DNA from: Bacillota bacterium
GTDB taxonomy: Bacteria > Bacillota > Clostridia > Clostridiales > Clostridiaceae
Direction: 5' to 3'
Assembly (NCBI GenBank): GCA_023427705.1
Contig: JAEZAL010000288.1
Location: forward strand, 1 to 6,425
Length of the DNA stretch: 6,425 nucleotides
The position numbers and the translations under genes were made by a program. The notes beneath the pieces are model-generated. The model had not been told where the DNA came from and did not search any database. It saw only the letters and a list, made by a program, of their open reading frames with translations. Positions 1-6,103 of the stretch are shown here, piece by piece (position 1 is the first letter of the stretch; every line of letters begins with the position of its first letter).

Positions 1-239
1 CTATAATTGACTTTATGAATGTTTGTCATGGACCTTGGCAATATGATGTGGCAAGAACATATTTTTTAATATCAGAAGGAGAGATTCCTTACGGCACTCC
101 AAATCGTGATAAAATACTGGGAATTCAGGAGTTATTAGCAAATATGTATTTAAATAAAATGAAGACTTCATATGAGGACATTGAGAAATATATATTGGTA
201 ATTAAAGCTTGTAGGGATAATGAACTAAATCTTAAATAG
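1..239 (+). CDS. Phosphotransferase, aminoglycoside/choline kinase (APH) family, C-terminal fragment
   Basis: This is the 3' end of a gene that enters from upstream; the open frame covers bases 3-239 and ends in TAG. The first visible residues, IIDFMN, followed by a PWQYDVARTYF stretch, match the pattern in APH-fold kinases where the metal-binding Asp (the DFG-like site) is followed by a 'DVAR' helix. About 79 residues are visible and the rest is the helical C-terminus. The family moves phosphate from ATP or GTP to small alcohols such as aminoglycosides, choline or homoserine; the substrate cannot be told from this piece. The catalytic HGD..N loop lies outside the window. An ATG at 15 is internal to the family motif, so it is not the true start. 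The next gene begins 70 bases later behind its own probable control site, so co-transcription is uncertain. Confidence 0.75.
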   Translation, partial: IIDFMNVCHGPWQYDVARTYFLISEGEIPYGTPNRDKILGIQELLANMYLNKMKTSYEDIEKYILVIKACRDNELNLK

Positions 240-248
240 GTATAAAAA

Positions 249-277
249 TAAACATAGAGCAATTTTGAAAATATAAA
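249..277 (+). promoter_or_regulatory. Candidate sigma-A-type promoter for the desulfurase operon
   Basis: A TAAACA at 249-254 (4 of 6 to TTGACA) is separated by 17 bases from TATAAA at 272-277 (5 of 6 to TATAAT). Transcription would then start near 284, inside the palindrome at 279-294. The region is very AT-rich, so such matches arise easily by chance; the spacing and position relative to the palindrome are the main support. Confidence 0.3.
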
Positions 278-278
278 A

Positions 279-294
279 ATAAATACGTATTTAT
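279..294. promoter_or_regulatory. 16-bp perfect palindrome, possible operator
   Basis: ATAAATACGTATTTAT reads the same on both strands, with no mismatch and no spacer; the symmetry centre is between 286 and 287 and breaks at 278/295. It sits just before the ribosome binding site (299-304) of the cysteine desulfurase. Dimeric repressors bind such sites, and Rrf2-family regulators (IscR, CymR, NsrR) often control desulfurase genes, so a sulfur, iron or redox-responsive operator is a reasonable inference. No regulator gene is in the window, and the site could also act as a short hairpin in the leader RNA. Confidence 0.4.
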
Positions 295-309
295 AGAAAG
301 GAGAGTTAT

Positions 310-1425
310 ATGATTTATTTAGATTATAATGCTACAACGCCTATAGATAAAGATGTAGCTGAATCTATGTTACCATACATTTATGGAAATTATGGTAATC
401 CGTCTAGTAATCATAAGATGGGAGTAACTGCTAAGAAGTCTATTGAAAAGGCTAGAGGACAAGTTGCTGAATTAATAAATTGTTCACCAGAAGAGATAAT
501 TTTCACAAGTGGAGGAAGTGAATCGAATAATATGGTTATTAAAGGAGTTGCGCACACTTTAAAACATAATGGAAATCATATTATTACAACTAAAGTAGAA
601 CATCCAGCAGTGCTTAATCCATGTTATTATCTTGAGGAATTAGGCTATAGAGTTAGTTATTTGAATGTTGACAAGTATGGGATAGTTAATCTTTCAGAAC
701 TTGAGAATTTAATTAAATATGAAACTATATTAGTTACAGTTATGCATTCTAATAATGAAACAGGAACTCTACAGCCAATAAAAGAGATTTCTGAAATATG
801 TAAAAGCCATAATGTTCTATTACATACAGATGCATCACAATCATTAGGTAAAGTACCTGTTGATATTAATAGTTTAGGAGTTGATTTCCTAACTATTGCA
901 GGTCATAAGCTATATGCACCTAAGGGAATTGGTGCATTGTACATCAAAAAAGGTATTAGTATAGAACCACTAATCCTTGGCGCAGGTCATGAGAATGGAA
1001 GACGTGCGGGAACTGAAAATATTATTTTTGATGTTGCACTTGGCAAAGCATGTGAGATCGCAAAAAAAGAATTGAAAAATAATGAAGTAAAGCTATTAAC
1101 AGATTACTTTTATAATAAACTTAAAGAGATTTTTGGTGAAGGAATACAATTAAATGGACATCCAGATAAGAGGCTTCCCAATACATTAAATATTAGTTTT
1201 TTAGGTTTTAATGGACATGAAGTTTTGGATAAGCTAAATAATATTCTAGCATCTACGGGGTCAGCCTGTCATTCAGGTAATACTTCAATATCACCTGTGT
1301 TAAGAGCAATGGGAGTTTCAGAAAAAGTTGGACAAGGTGCTGTGCGTTTTAGTCTTGGTAGGTATACAACTAAAGATGAAATTGATTTTGTTATTAATGA
1401 AATAAATAAGGCTTTAAATTGTTAA
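310..1425 (+). CDS. Cysteine desulfurase, NifS/IscS family (group I)
   Basis: A PLP-dependent aminotransferase-fold enzyme that releases sulfur from L-cysteine as an enzyme-bound persulfide plus alanine; cytoplasmic. Its 371 residues are close to a full-length family member. Visible landmarks: the N-terminal YLDYNATTP; NPSS at 30-33; H98 in VEHPA, the His that stacks on PLP; HSNNETG at 146-152; D174 and Q177 in HTDASQS, which contact the cofactor; K200 in AGHKLYAPKG, the Schiff-base lysine; RRAGTEN; and C320 in STGSACHSG, the persulfide-forming cysteine. The GSAC motif on a long loop is group I (NifS/IscS-like), not the SufS-type RxGHHCA. An AAGGAGAG site at 298-305 supports the ATG at 310. 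The DsrE gene follows immediately, which suggests sulfur transfer to a relay protein. No IscU/NifU scaffold gene is adjacent, so a dedicated Fe-S role is not shown. Function is secure at family level; the acceptor pathway is not. Confidence 0.95.
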   Translation: MIYLDYNATTPIDKDVAESMLPYIYGNYGNPSSNHKMGVTAKKSIEKARGQVAELINCSPEEIIFTSGGSESNNMVIKGVAHTLKHNGNHIITTKVEHPAVLNPCYYLEELGYRVSYLNVDKYGIVNLSELENLIKYETILVTVMHSNNETGTLQPIKEISEICKSHNVLLHTDASQSLGKVPVDINSLGVDFLTIAGHKLYAPKGIGALYIKKGISIEPLILGAGHENGRRAGTENIIFDVALGKACEIAKKELKNNEVKLLTDYFYNKLKEIFGEGIQLNGHPDKRLPNTLNISFLGFNGHEVLDKLNNILASTGSACHSGNTSISPVLRAMGVSEKVGQGAVRFSLGRYTTKDEIDFVINEINKALNC

Positions 1426-1436
1426 GGAGGAATAAA

Positions 1437-1757
1437 ATGAAACTTGGAGTTATTATTGAAACAAAGGAATTTGAAAAAGCATGGAATGCATTAAGATTTG
1501 CAGTTGCTGCAAGGAAGAAGGGCCATGAAGTGAGGGTGTTTTTAATGGGTGAAGCTGTAGAATGTGAAACACTTGCTCATGAAAAATTTGATGTATCAGA
1601 ACAGCTTAGAGAATTAAATAAAGTTGGAGGAGTTATTTTAGCTTGTGGGACATGCTTAAAATCTAGAAATATGAATGCAACTAATATTTGTCCAAGTTCT
1701 ACAATGGTTGATTGTGTAGAAATGGTTGAATGGGCCGATAAAACAGTGACGTTTTAA
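1437..1757 (+). CDS. DsrE/DsrF-like family protein with CxxC, likely sulfur relay
   Basis: A 106-residue cytoplasmic protein. The chosen ATG at 1437 follows AAGGAGG at 1424-1430, which overlaps the TAA of the desulfurase; a longer reading from 1419 would start inside the upstream gene and place that binding site within the coding sequence. It opens with a beta strand MKLGVIIET, continues with a helix (AWNALRFAVAARKKGHEV) and a second strand VRVFLMGEAVE, as expected for the DsrE/YchN alpha/beta fold. ILACGTCLKSR places two cysteines at C70 and C73, the position where sulfur-carrying members hold their reactive cysteine; C43, C85 and C93 are additional. Members such as DsrE and TusD accept or pass on protein persulfides. 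Coupling to the desulfurase in one transcript suggests it receives sulfur from C320 of that enzyme; this is inference. It may be an uncharacterised relay to tRNA thiolation, or a persulfide reservoir. Confidence 0.85.
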   Translation: MKLGVIIETKEFEKAWNALRFAVAARKKGHEVRVFLMGEAVECETLAHEKFDVSEQLRELNKVGGVILACGTCLKSRNMNATNICPSSTMVDCVEMVEWADKTVTF

Positions 1758-1863
1758 AAATAAGTTTTTAATATATTAATATAAAAAATATTTGTTAGTA
1801 TTTCAATTACTAATTATGTAAGTAAGAGTAAGGGAAGTAAAACAAGAACATAACAATAAAGTA

Positions 1864-1918
1864 TTAAAATAGACTATCACAAAATAATTATAAATCATTT
1901 TGCAATAGTCTATTTTAA
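1864..1918 (-). terminator. Long hairpin between convergent genes, probable terminator
   Basis: Two 26-base arms, 1864-1889 and 1893-1918, pair around a 3-base loop. Three positions fail on the plus strand (all A-C), but on the minus strand the same three become G-U or U-G wobbles, so the whole 26-bp stem can form in minus-strand RNA. It starts 13 bases after the stop codon of the minus-strand surface protein gene, the usual place for its terminator. The U-tract after the stem is weak in the minus direction (TACTTTATTGTT), whereas U-rich sequence follows it in the plus direction, so it may also stop read-through from the desulfurase/DsrE unit, 106 bases downstream of that stop. Mechanism not certain. 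Confidence 0.75.
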
Positions 1919-1931
1919 ATTATTTTATATT

Positions 1932-4889
1932 TTACGATTTCTTATTGTTTTTAAGAATGATGCTTACTATGATTGCTATAGCTGATAATAGACAAATACT
2001 AAGCCATAGTAAGAGGCTAGAATTATCACCGCTTTCTGGAGCTTCAAAAGCTTTAGATAAAGTATTATAAAATTTTACATAAGTATGATCTGCAGAAATA
2101 ATTCCACTTTCATTTTGTGATTCTACAGTATAACCATCATTATCACTTTCGGTTACTGTGTAAGTAATACCTATAGGAAGTCCAATAGCTGTTTTACGTT
2201 CATTATGCTTTAAAGTAAAAGTAGCTATGCCATTTTTAAATTCCATATCTCCATAAGTACCATTTATTGTGTTATCAGAAAGAGTTACTGTAAAAGTAAA
2301 AGCTTTGTTAGTATCAGCAGCATTACCTGAAACTATTTTTTCTACTGAAAGATTACCTGTAGTTAATGGAGCTAATTCAGGTGAATTTTTAGTATTCGTA
2401 AATAATACGGATACTGTTTCATTTGCAATTATGCTTCCCTTTGCATTTTGTGATTCTACTATATATTCATCATTATTGCTTTCCGTTACTGTATAGGTAA
2501 TACCTTCAGGAAGGCCAGTAGCTGTTTTACGTTCATTATGTTTTAAAGTAAAAGTAGCAATACCATTTTTAAATTCCATATCACCATAAGTACCATTTAT
2601 TGTATTATCAGATAGAGTTACAGTGAATGTAAAATCTTGATTAATATCAGCTGCATTACCAGAAACTATCTTTTCCACTGAAAGGTTACCTGTAGCTAAT
2701 TGAGGTAAATCCTTTTTGTTTAAAAAGAACGCTGTTATCCATTTATCAGCAATTATATGTCCACTTTCATTTTCAGGTTGTACGGTATATCCATCATTGT
2801 TACTTTCAGTCACTGTATAAGCAAGTCCTGCAGGAAGCCCTAGTGCTGTCTTAGATTGTCCATGTTTCAGAGTGAATGTTGATACACCATCTACAAATGT
2901 TATTTGGTTATAAGTACCATTAATTGTATTATCAGAAAGAGTTACAGTAAAGGTAAAATCTTGATTAGTATCCCCTCCATCACCTACTACTATCTTTTCT
3001 ACTGAAAGGATTCCAGTAGGATGAGCAGGTAATTCGCTTGATTCCTTTATATTCATGAAGGTTGCAACTGAAGTTTGATCTGAACTAATAATCCCATCTG
3101 CATTTTGTGATTCTACAGTATAGCCATGATTATCACTTTCAGTTACTGTATATGTAATACCCACAGGAATGCCAGTTGCAGTTTTACTTTCATTATGTTT
3201 TAGAGTAAAGTTAGCAATACCATTTTTAAATTCCATTTCACCATAGGTACCATCTATTGTTTTATCAGAAAGTGTTACGGTAAAAGTAAAAGGTTCGTTT
3301 TTATAAGAGGCAATACCAGATACTTTTTTTTCAACAATTAAGCTCCCCGCAGTTAAATTGGAGGAGTTATTTGTATTTGTAAATTTTACAGATGAAATTT
3401 TATTTCCGGTAATGGTTCCATTGGCATTTTGCGATTCAACAATATATCCATCATTATTGCTTTCTTTTACTGTATAATTAATACCTACAGGAAGTCCAGT
3501 TGCAGTTTTACTTTCGTTATGCTTTAGCATAAAATTAGCAATACCATCTTTGAATTCCATATTTCCATAAGTGCCACTTATTGTATTGTCAGAAAGAGTT
3601 ACAGTGAAGTTAAAATCTTTTGTGGTATCACCAGCATTACCGTTGACAGTTTTATTAACTATAAGGTCCCCTGTAGCAACATCTCCATAAGTAAATTCAC
3701 TATATATATGAGTTGTGTTTATGTGAAGTCCAGTCATGTTTTGATATTTTTTGTTATTATGGATAACTTCTTTTTCAGGAGAATATTGACGAAGTTCCAA
3801 CCCCCAAAATAGAGGACAAAATACTAAAAATGTATCATTAACATCTGGAATACTATCTGAAACTAGAACAAATTCTGTATTTCCGTAAATATTCCAGTGA
3901 TTACCGTTAAGAACAGAAATACCTTCAGGTAAATGTAAGCTATATATACCATTATATTCTTCAGGTTCTTCTATTTTAATTTTACCACTATACCATTTAC
4001 CATCTTCTTTTTGAGTAAAATTAAAGTCTCCAGTAACTATAGCTTCTTCTGATGGTTCTGAATCAAGAATTACTTCACTTAAAGTAGCATAATTCATAAG
4101 AGATTCTCCTAGTGGATAGCTTGATAAGTTATTTATATTATTGTATGGTACTTTATAATCATTCATAAGCTTCCAAATTGCGTTTTGTGTATTATTAAAG
4201 GCTTGCTTCTCTGTAACATAATATGAAGTAGAGAAGAAGTTTGCAAAAGCCTCTCGTGGACTACTGAAATTAAGTAGGCAAAGAGCTGCTTTGAAAAATG
4301 GCATAGACATTATGGCTGACTTCGTTAAACCTTCTCTTATATCTGTATCTTTCATAGTAAAAGTAACATATTCAAAGAAATTATTCAGAATATCTTCATA
4401 ATTTTCAAAATTATGTATGGTAATTTCGTTATAACCTAGCTCAGGAAAGGCTTTTACAAGTTCAGGAAATGGTTTTAACAAATTATCAAACTCATACTCA
4501 GAAGGAACATAAAGCTCTTCATCATCAATAATCATATAAAGATTTTTTCCGTTGTGAGGATATCCTGCATAAAGAATCCTTTCAAGCTTTTCAATCATTT
4601 CATCGTAGTTTTCAATATCACCAGGTTTAAGATAACCATATACATAGTTAGGTGGTTCCACGCCTCCTATTTCATGAGGCCAGTTAAGAAGGTTATTAAT
4701 ACAGTAAACAACAAGATATTCCATAGGATATTCAGGATCTTCAATATAGTAAATACCGTCTTCAGATATTATTTCAAGTGGGGATGTATTTGTAAATGTT
4801 GTTGCATTTGCAAATACTGTTGATAGTGTAAATGAAAGTAGTACAAATACACAAACTAGTTGTAATAATATTTTTTTCATCATTCTCAT
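1932..4889 (-). CDS. Thioester-domain surface adhesin-like protein with five isopeptide-type stalk repeats and a sortase anchor
   Basis: A 985-residue exported, wall-anchored protein. The ATG at 4889 lies 8 bases after AAGGAG; two further ATGs (residues 3 and 4) are worse spaced. Order: signal peptide (KK, hydrophobic 7-26, probable cut after VFA27); thioester domain about 40-255, with C63 in VVYCINN and Q235 in TQNAIW (the TQXA motif), the two residues that form the internal Cys-Gln thioester in this family; a beta-rich region about 255-400; five tandem repeats of about 100 residues at 407-505, 515-613, 626-724, 734-832 and 845-942, each with VxK, YTVxE and F-x-N; APESGD at 950-955; a membrane helix about 959-979; tail KNNKKS. 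Known thioester proteins attach covalently to host surface amines, and isopeptide repeats make rigid stalks; applying this here is inference. APESG departs from LPXTG at the first and fourth positions. The gene stands alone, convergent with DsrE and divergent from the PepSY lipoprotein. Confidence 0.9.
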   Translation of the reverse strand: MRMMKKILLQLVCVFVLLSFTLSTVFANATTFTNTSPLEIISEDGIYYIEDPEYPMEYLVVYCINNLLNWPHEIGGVEPPNYVYGYLKPGDIENYDEMIEKLERILYAGYPHNGKNLYMIIDDEELYVPSEYEFDNLLKPFPELVKAFPELGYNEITIHNFENYEDILNNFFEYVTFTMKDTDIREGLTKSAIMSMPFFKAALCLLNFSSPREAFANFFSTSYYVTEKQAFNNTQNAIWKLMNDYKVPYNNINNLSSYPLGESLMNYATLSEVILDSEPSEEAIVTGDFNFTQKEDGKWYSGKIKIEEPEEYNGIYSLHLPEGISVLNGNHWNIYGNTEFVLVSDSIPDVNDTFLVFCPLFWGLELRQYSPEKEVIHNNKKYQNMTGLHINTTHIYSEFTYGDVATGDLIVNKTVNGNAGDTTKDFNFTVTLSDNTISGTYGNMEFKDGIANFMLKHNESKTATGLPVGINYTVKESNNDGYIVESQNANGTITGNKISSVKFTNTNNSSNLTAGSLIVEKKVSGIASYKNEPFTFTVTLSDKTIDGTYGEMEFKNGIANFTLKHNESKTATGIPVGITYTVTESDNHGYTVESQNADGIISSDQTSVATFMNIKESSELPAHPTGILSVEKIVVGDGGDTNQDFTFTVTLSDNTINGTYNQITFVDGVSTFTLKHGQSKTALGLPAGLAYTVTESNNDGYTVQPENESGHIIADKWITAFFLNKKDLPQLATGNLSVEKIVSGNAADINQDFTFTVTLSDNTINGTYGDMEFKNGIATFTLKHNERKTATGLPEGITYTVTESNNDEYIVESQNAKGSIIANETVSVLFTNTKNSPELAPLTTGNLSVEKIVSGNAADTNKAFTFTVTLSDNTINGTYGDMEFKNGIATFTLKHNERKTAIGLPIGITYTVTESDNDGYTVESQNESGIISADHTYVKFYNTLSKAFEAPESGDNSSLLLWLSICLLSAIAIIVSIILKNNKKS
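2064..3671 (-). repeat. Five tandem coding repeats of about 300 bp (stalk domains)
   Basis: Units at 3375-3671, 3051-3347, 2718-3014, 2394-2690 and 2064-2357 (first to fifth in protein order) encode homologous domains separated by linkers of alternately 9 and 12 residues. Shared core elements are FTVTLSD, GTY, LKH, KTA-G-P-G, YTV(K/T)ES and a terminal F-x-N. Candidate bond triads are K413/E476/N505, K521/E584/N613, K632/E695/N724, K740/E803/N832 and K851/E914/N942, all conserved. The fourth and fifth units are nearly identical over their first 80 residues, also at DNA level, suggesting recent duplication. They resemble the domain type found in many Firmicute pilin-like and adhesin stalks (FctA/Spy0128- or CnaB-like); the exact family was not tested. 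Confidence 0.9.
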
Positions 4890-4914
4890 TCTGTTAACTC
4901 CTTACGTCTAATAT

Positions 4915-4982
4915 TAATTTATGTTTATTGATGATTTATAAATATAAGAGTAATTTGGATCACTAATATAAAACATAAATTA
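4915..4982. repeat. 12-bp inverted repeat in the leader of the surface protein gene
   Basis: TAATTTATGTTT at 4915-4926 is the exact reverse complement of AAACATAAATTA at 4971-4982, with 44 bases between. It lies between the proposed promoter (5011-5039) and the start codon of the surface protein, so the arms could pair in the leader RNA or bind a regulator. All but one base pair is A-T, so chance origin is quite possible. Confidence 0.3.
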
Positions 4983-5010
4983 TACTAAAAAAATATTATA
5001 AATACCCTAA

Positions 5011-5039
5011 ATATTACCATGTAACTATAATTAAGTCAA
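5011..5039 (-). promoter_or_regulatory. Candidate promoter for the surface protein gene
   Basis: Read on the minus strand, TTGACT (5034-5039, 5 of 6 to consensus) is followed after 17 bases by TAATAT (5011-5016, 4 of 6 to TATAAT). This is the best sigma-A-like pair seen upstream of the surface protein. It implies an untranslated leader of about 115 bases, long for such a gene and containing the inverted repeat at 4915-4982. The -10 box is imperfect and other AT-rich hexamers lie nearby. Confidence 0.4.
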
Positions 5040-5170
5040 TAATTCGAATAATTAATCAAATAATATAAGTTATCTATAGAAAGTTATTTTTATATTTATT
5101 TTAATTTTGTAAATAATATTAAGTAAAATAGGATATTAACTTTACAAACAATATATATTTGGAGGTAAAA

Positions 5171-5761
5171 ATGAATAGAAAAATATTATCAATGGTTATA
5201 ATTATTAATATGAGTTTAGTAGGGTGCAATAATTCAACAACAAATAGAAATAATGAAAGAATTACAGTTGAAGAAGCAAAAGAAATAGCCCTAGATGATG
5301 CAAATTTAACAAGTGATAAGGTTTCATTTATTAGAACACAATTTGATTCAGATAATGGAGCAGAAAAATATGATATAGAGTTTAATTATGGAAATAGAGA
5401 GTATGATTATGAGATAAATGCCATTAATGGTAGCATAATAGTATATGATGAAGATATAGAAGACTACAATATAAATAATAATAAAGGAGCTAATAATACA
5501 ACTGAAAATCAACAACAAAATAACTCAAATCAAAATCAACAACCAATTGGTGGAGCAACTGAAATAACTATAGAGGAAGCAAAGCAAATAGCTTTAAATC
5601 ATGCAAATTTAACAAGTGATAAAGTTTCATTTATAAGAAGCGAGTTAGATGTTGATGACGGAATAAAGAAATATGAAATAGAGTTTAGCTATAATAATAA
5701 AGAGTATAGTTATGAAATAGATTATGTTACAGGAAATATATTAAGCTATGAGCAAGATTAA
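5171..5761 (+). CDS. Lipoprotein with two PepSY domains
   Basis: A 196-residue predicted lipoprotein. The ATG at 5171 follows GGAGGT at 5161-5166 with ideal spacing; a TTG at 5159 lies in front of that site and is rejected. The N-terminus has MNRK, a short hydrophobic stretch and a lipobox SLVGC, so C19 should be lipidated after signal peptidase II cleavage and the protein tethered outside the membrane. Two PepSY-type domains follow, about 30-95 and 131-196, each with an ITxEEAKxIALxxANL opening, a KVSFIR strand, a KYxIEF strand, an EYxYEI strand and a closing NG/TG turn. They are joined by an Asn/Gln-rich linker (about 100-128). PepSY domains are often linked to inhibition or regulation of extracellular proteases and to cell-surface sensing, but many are uncharacterised; no target is visible here. 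It has its own terminator and is probably monocistronic. Confidence 0.9.
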   Translation: MNRKILSMVIIINMSLVGCNNSTTNRNNERITVEEAKEIALDDANLTSDKVSFIRTQFDSDNGAEKYDIEFNYGNREYDYEINAINGSIIVYDEDIEDYNINNNKGANNTTENQQQNNSNQNQQPIGGATEITIEEAKQIALNHANLTSDKVSFIRSELDVDDGIKKYEIEFSYNNKEYSYEIDYVTGNILSYEQD

Positions 5762-5826
5762 GAATTAGATTTAAATTTTATTATTTATTAAATAAGTCAA
5801 ACTATAATTAGTTTATAATTTTATAT

Positions 5827-5860
5827 AAAAAGAAGTTTAAGTTTTAAACTTCTTTTTTTG
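5827..5860 (+). terminator. Rho-independent terminator of the PepSY lipoprotein gene
   Basis: AAAAAGAAGTTTAA (5827-5840) pairs perfectly with TTAAACTTCTTTTT (5844-5857) around the loop GTT, and the run of T continues to 5859. It starts 65 bases after the lipoprotein stop. The A-run and T-run flanking the core stem could also let it work on the minus strand, but no minus-strand gene ends here. Confidence 0.9.
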
Positions 5861-5947
5861 TTTCAAGATTTAATAATAAGAAAAAAGTCAAAAAAGATAA
5901 AATATGTATAAAAATAGAAGAAAGATAGTTTTTTAGAAAGGTAAATT

Positions 5948-6034
5948 ATGATAAAATTAATAGCAATTATTAATGCACTAGAAAATTTACTAAAGATTTA
6001 TATACTTTTAAAGGAGATTTATTTTAATACTTAA
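5948..6034 (+). CDS. Possible 28-residue hydrophobic/amphipathic peptide
   Basis: In the 342-base stretch between the lipoprotein and the next secreted protein, an ATG at 5948 follows AAAGG (5937-5941) with 6-base spacing and opens 28 codons to TAA. The peptide starts MIKLIAIINALE and is rich in Ile and Leu. Polar residues at 9, 12, 13, 16, 23 and 27 fall on one helix face, and there are three Lys and two Glu. It could be a small membrane peptide, a phenol-soluble-modulin-like or toxin-like peptide, or a leader ORF. Short open frames are frequent in AT-rich DNA, though stops are frequent too; I recognise no family. The rest of this gap (5862-5947 and 6035-6103) shows no clear structure or promoter. 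Confidence 0.3.
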   Translation: MIKLIAIINALENLLKIYILLKEIYFNT

Positions 6035-6103
6035 TATGAAAATAAAATTTAGTAAATAAATTCTATTAACTAAATAATTAATGACATAGGGGGATGAATA
6101 TAA

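Noticed and set aside
1419..1436. Upstream start for the DsrE gene adding six residues
   Set aside because: It overlaps the end of the desulfurase and would put the AAGGAGG site inside the coding sequence; the ATG at 1437 is perfectly spaced.
1768..1779. Palindrome TTAATATATTAA after the DsrE gene
   Set aside because: Pure A/T of low information, with no adjacent U-tract or gene start to give it a role; expected by chance in this sequence.
2269..2496. Plus-strand open frame of about 75 codons inside the surface protein gene
   Set aside because: It is antisense to the conserved stalk repeats, has no ribosome binding site and exists because of the codon pattern of the real minus-strand gene.
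2064..3671. CRISPR-like or mobile repeat array
   Set aside because: Units of about 300 bp are in frame, degenerate at synonymous sites and encode homologous protein domains; there are no short spacers or terminal inverted repeats.
4554..4823. Plus-strand open frame of about 89 codons opposite the thioester domain
   Set aside because: No ribosome binding site and no plausible protein features; the minus strand carries the well-supported domain.
5159..5170. TTG start adding four residues to the PepSY lipoprotein
   Set aside because: It overlaps and precedes the GGAGGT site that serves the ATG at 5171.
5771..5800. TTGACT box on the minus strand that could start an antisense RNA to the lipoprotein
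   Set aside because: No acceptable -10 box at 16-18 bases; one hexamer match is not enough in AT-rich DNA.
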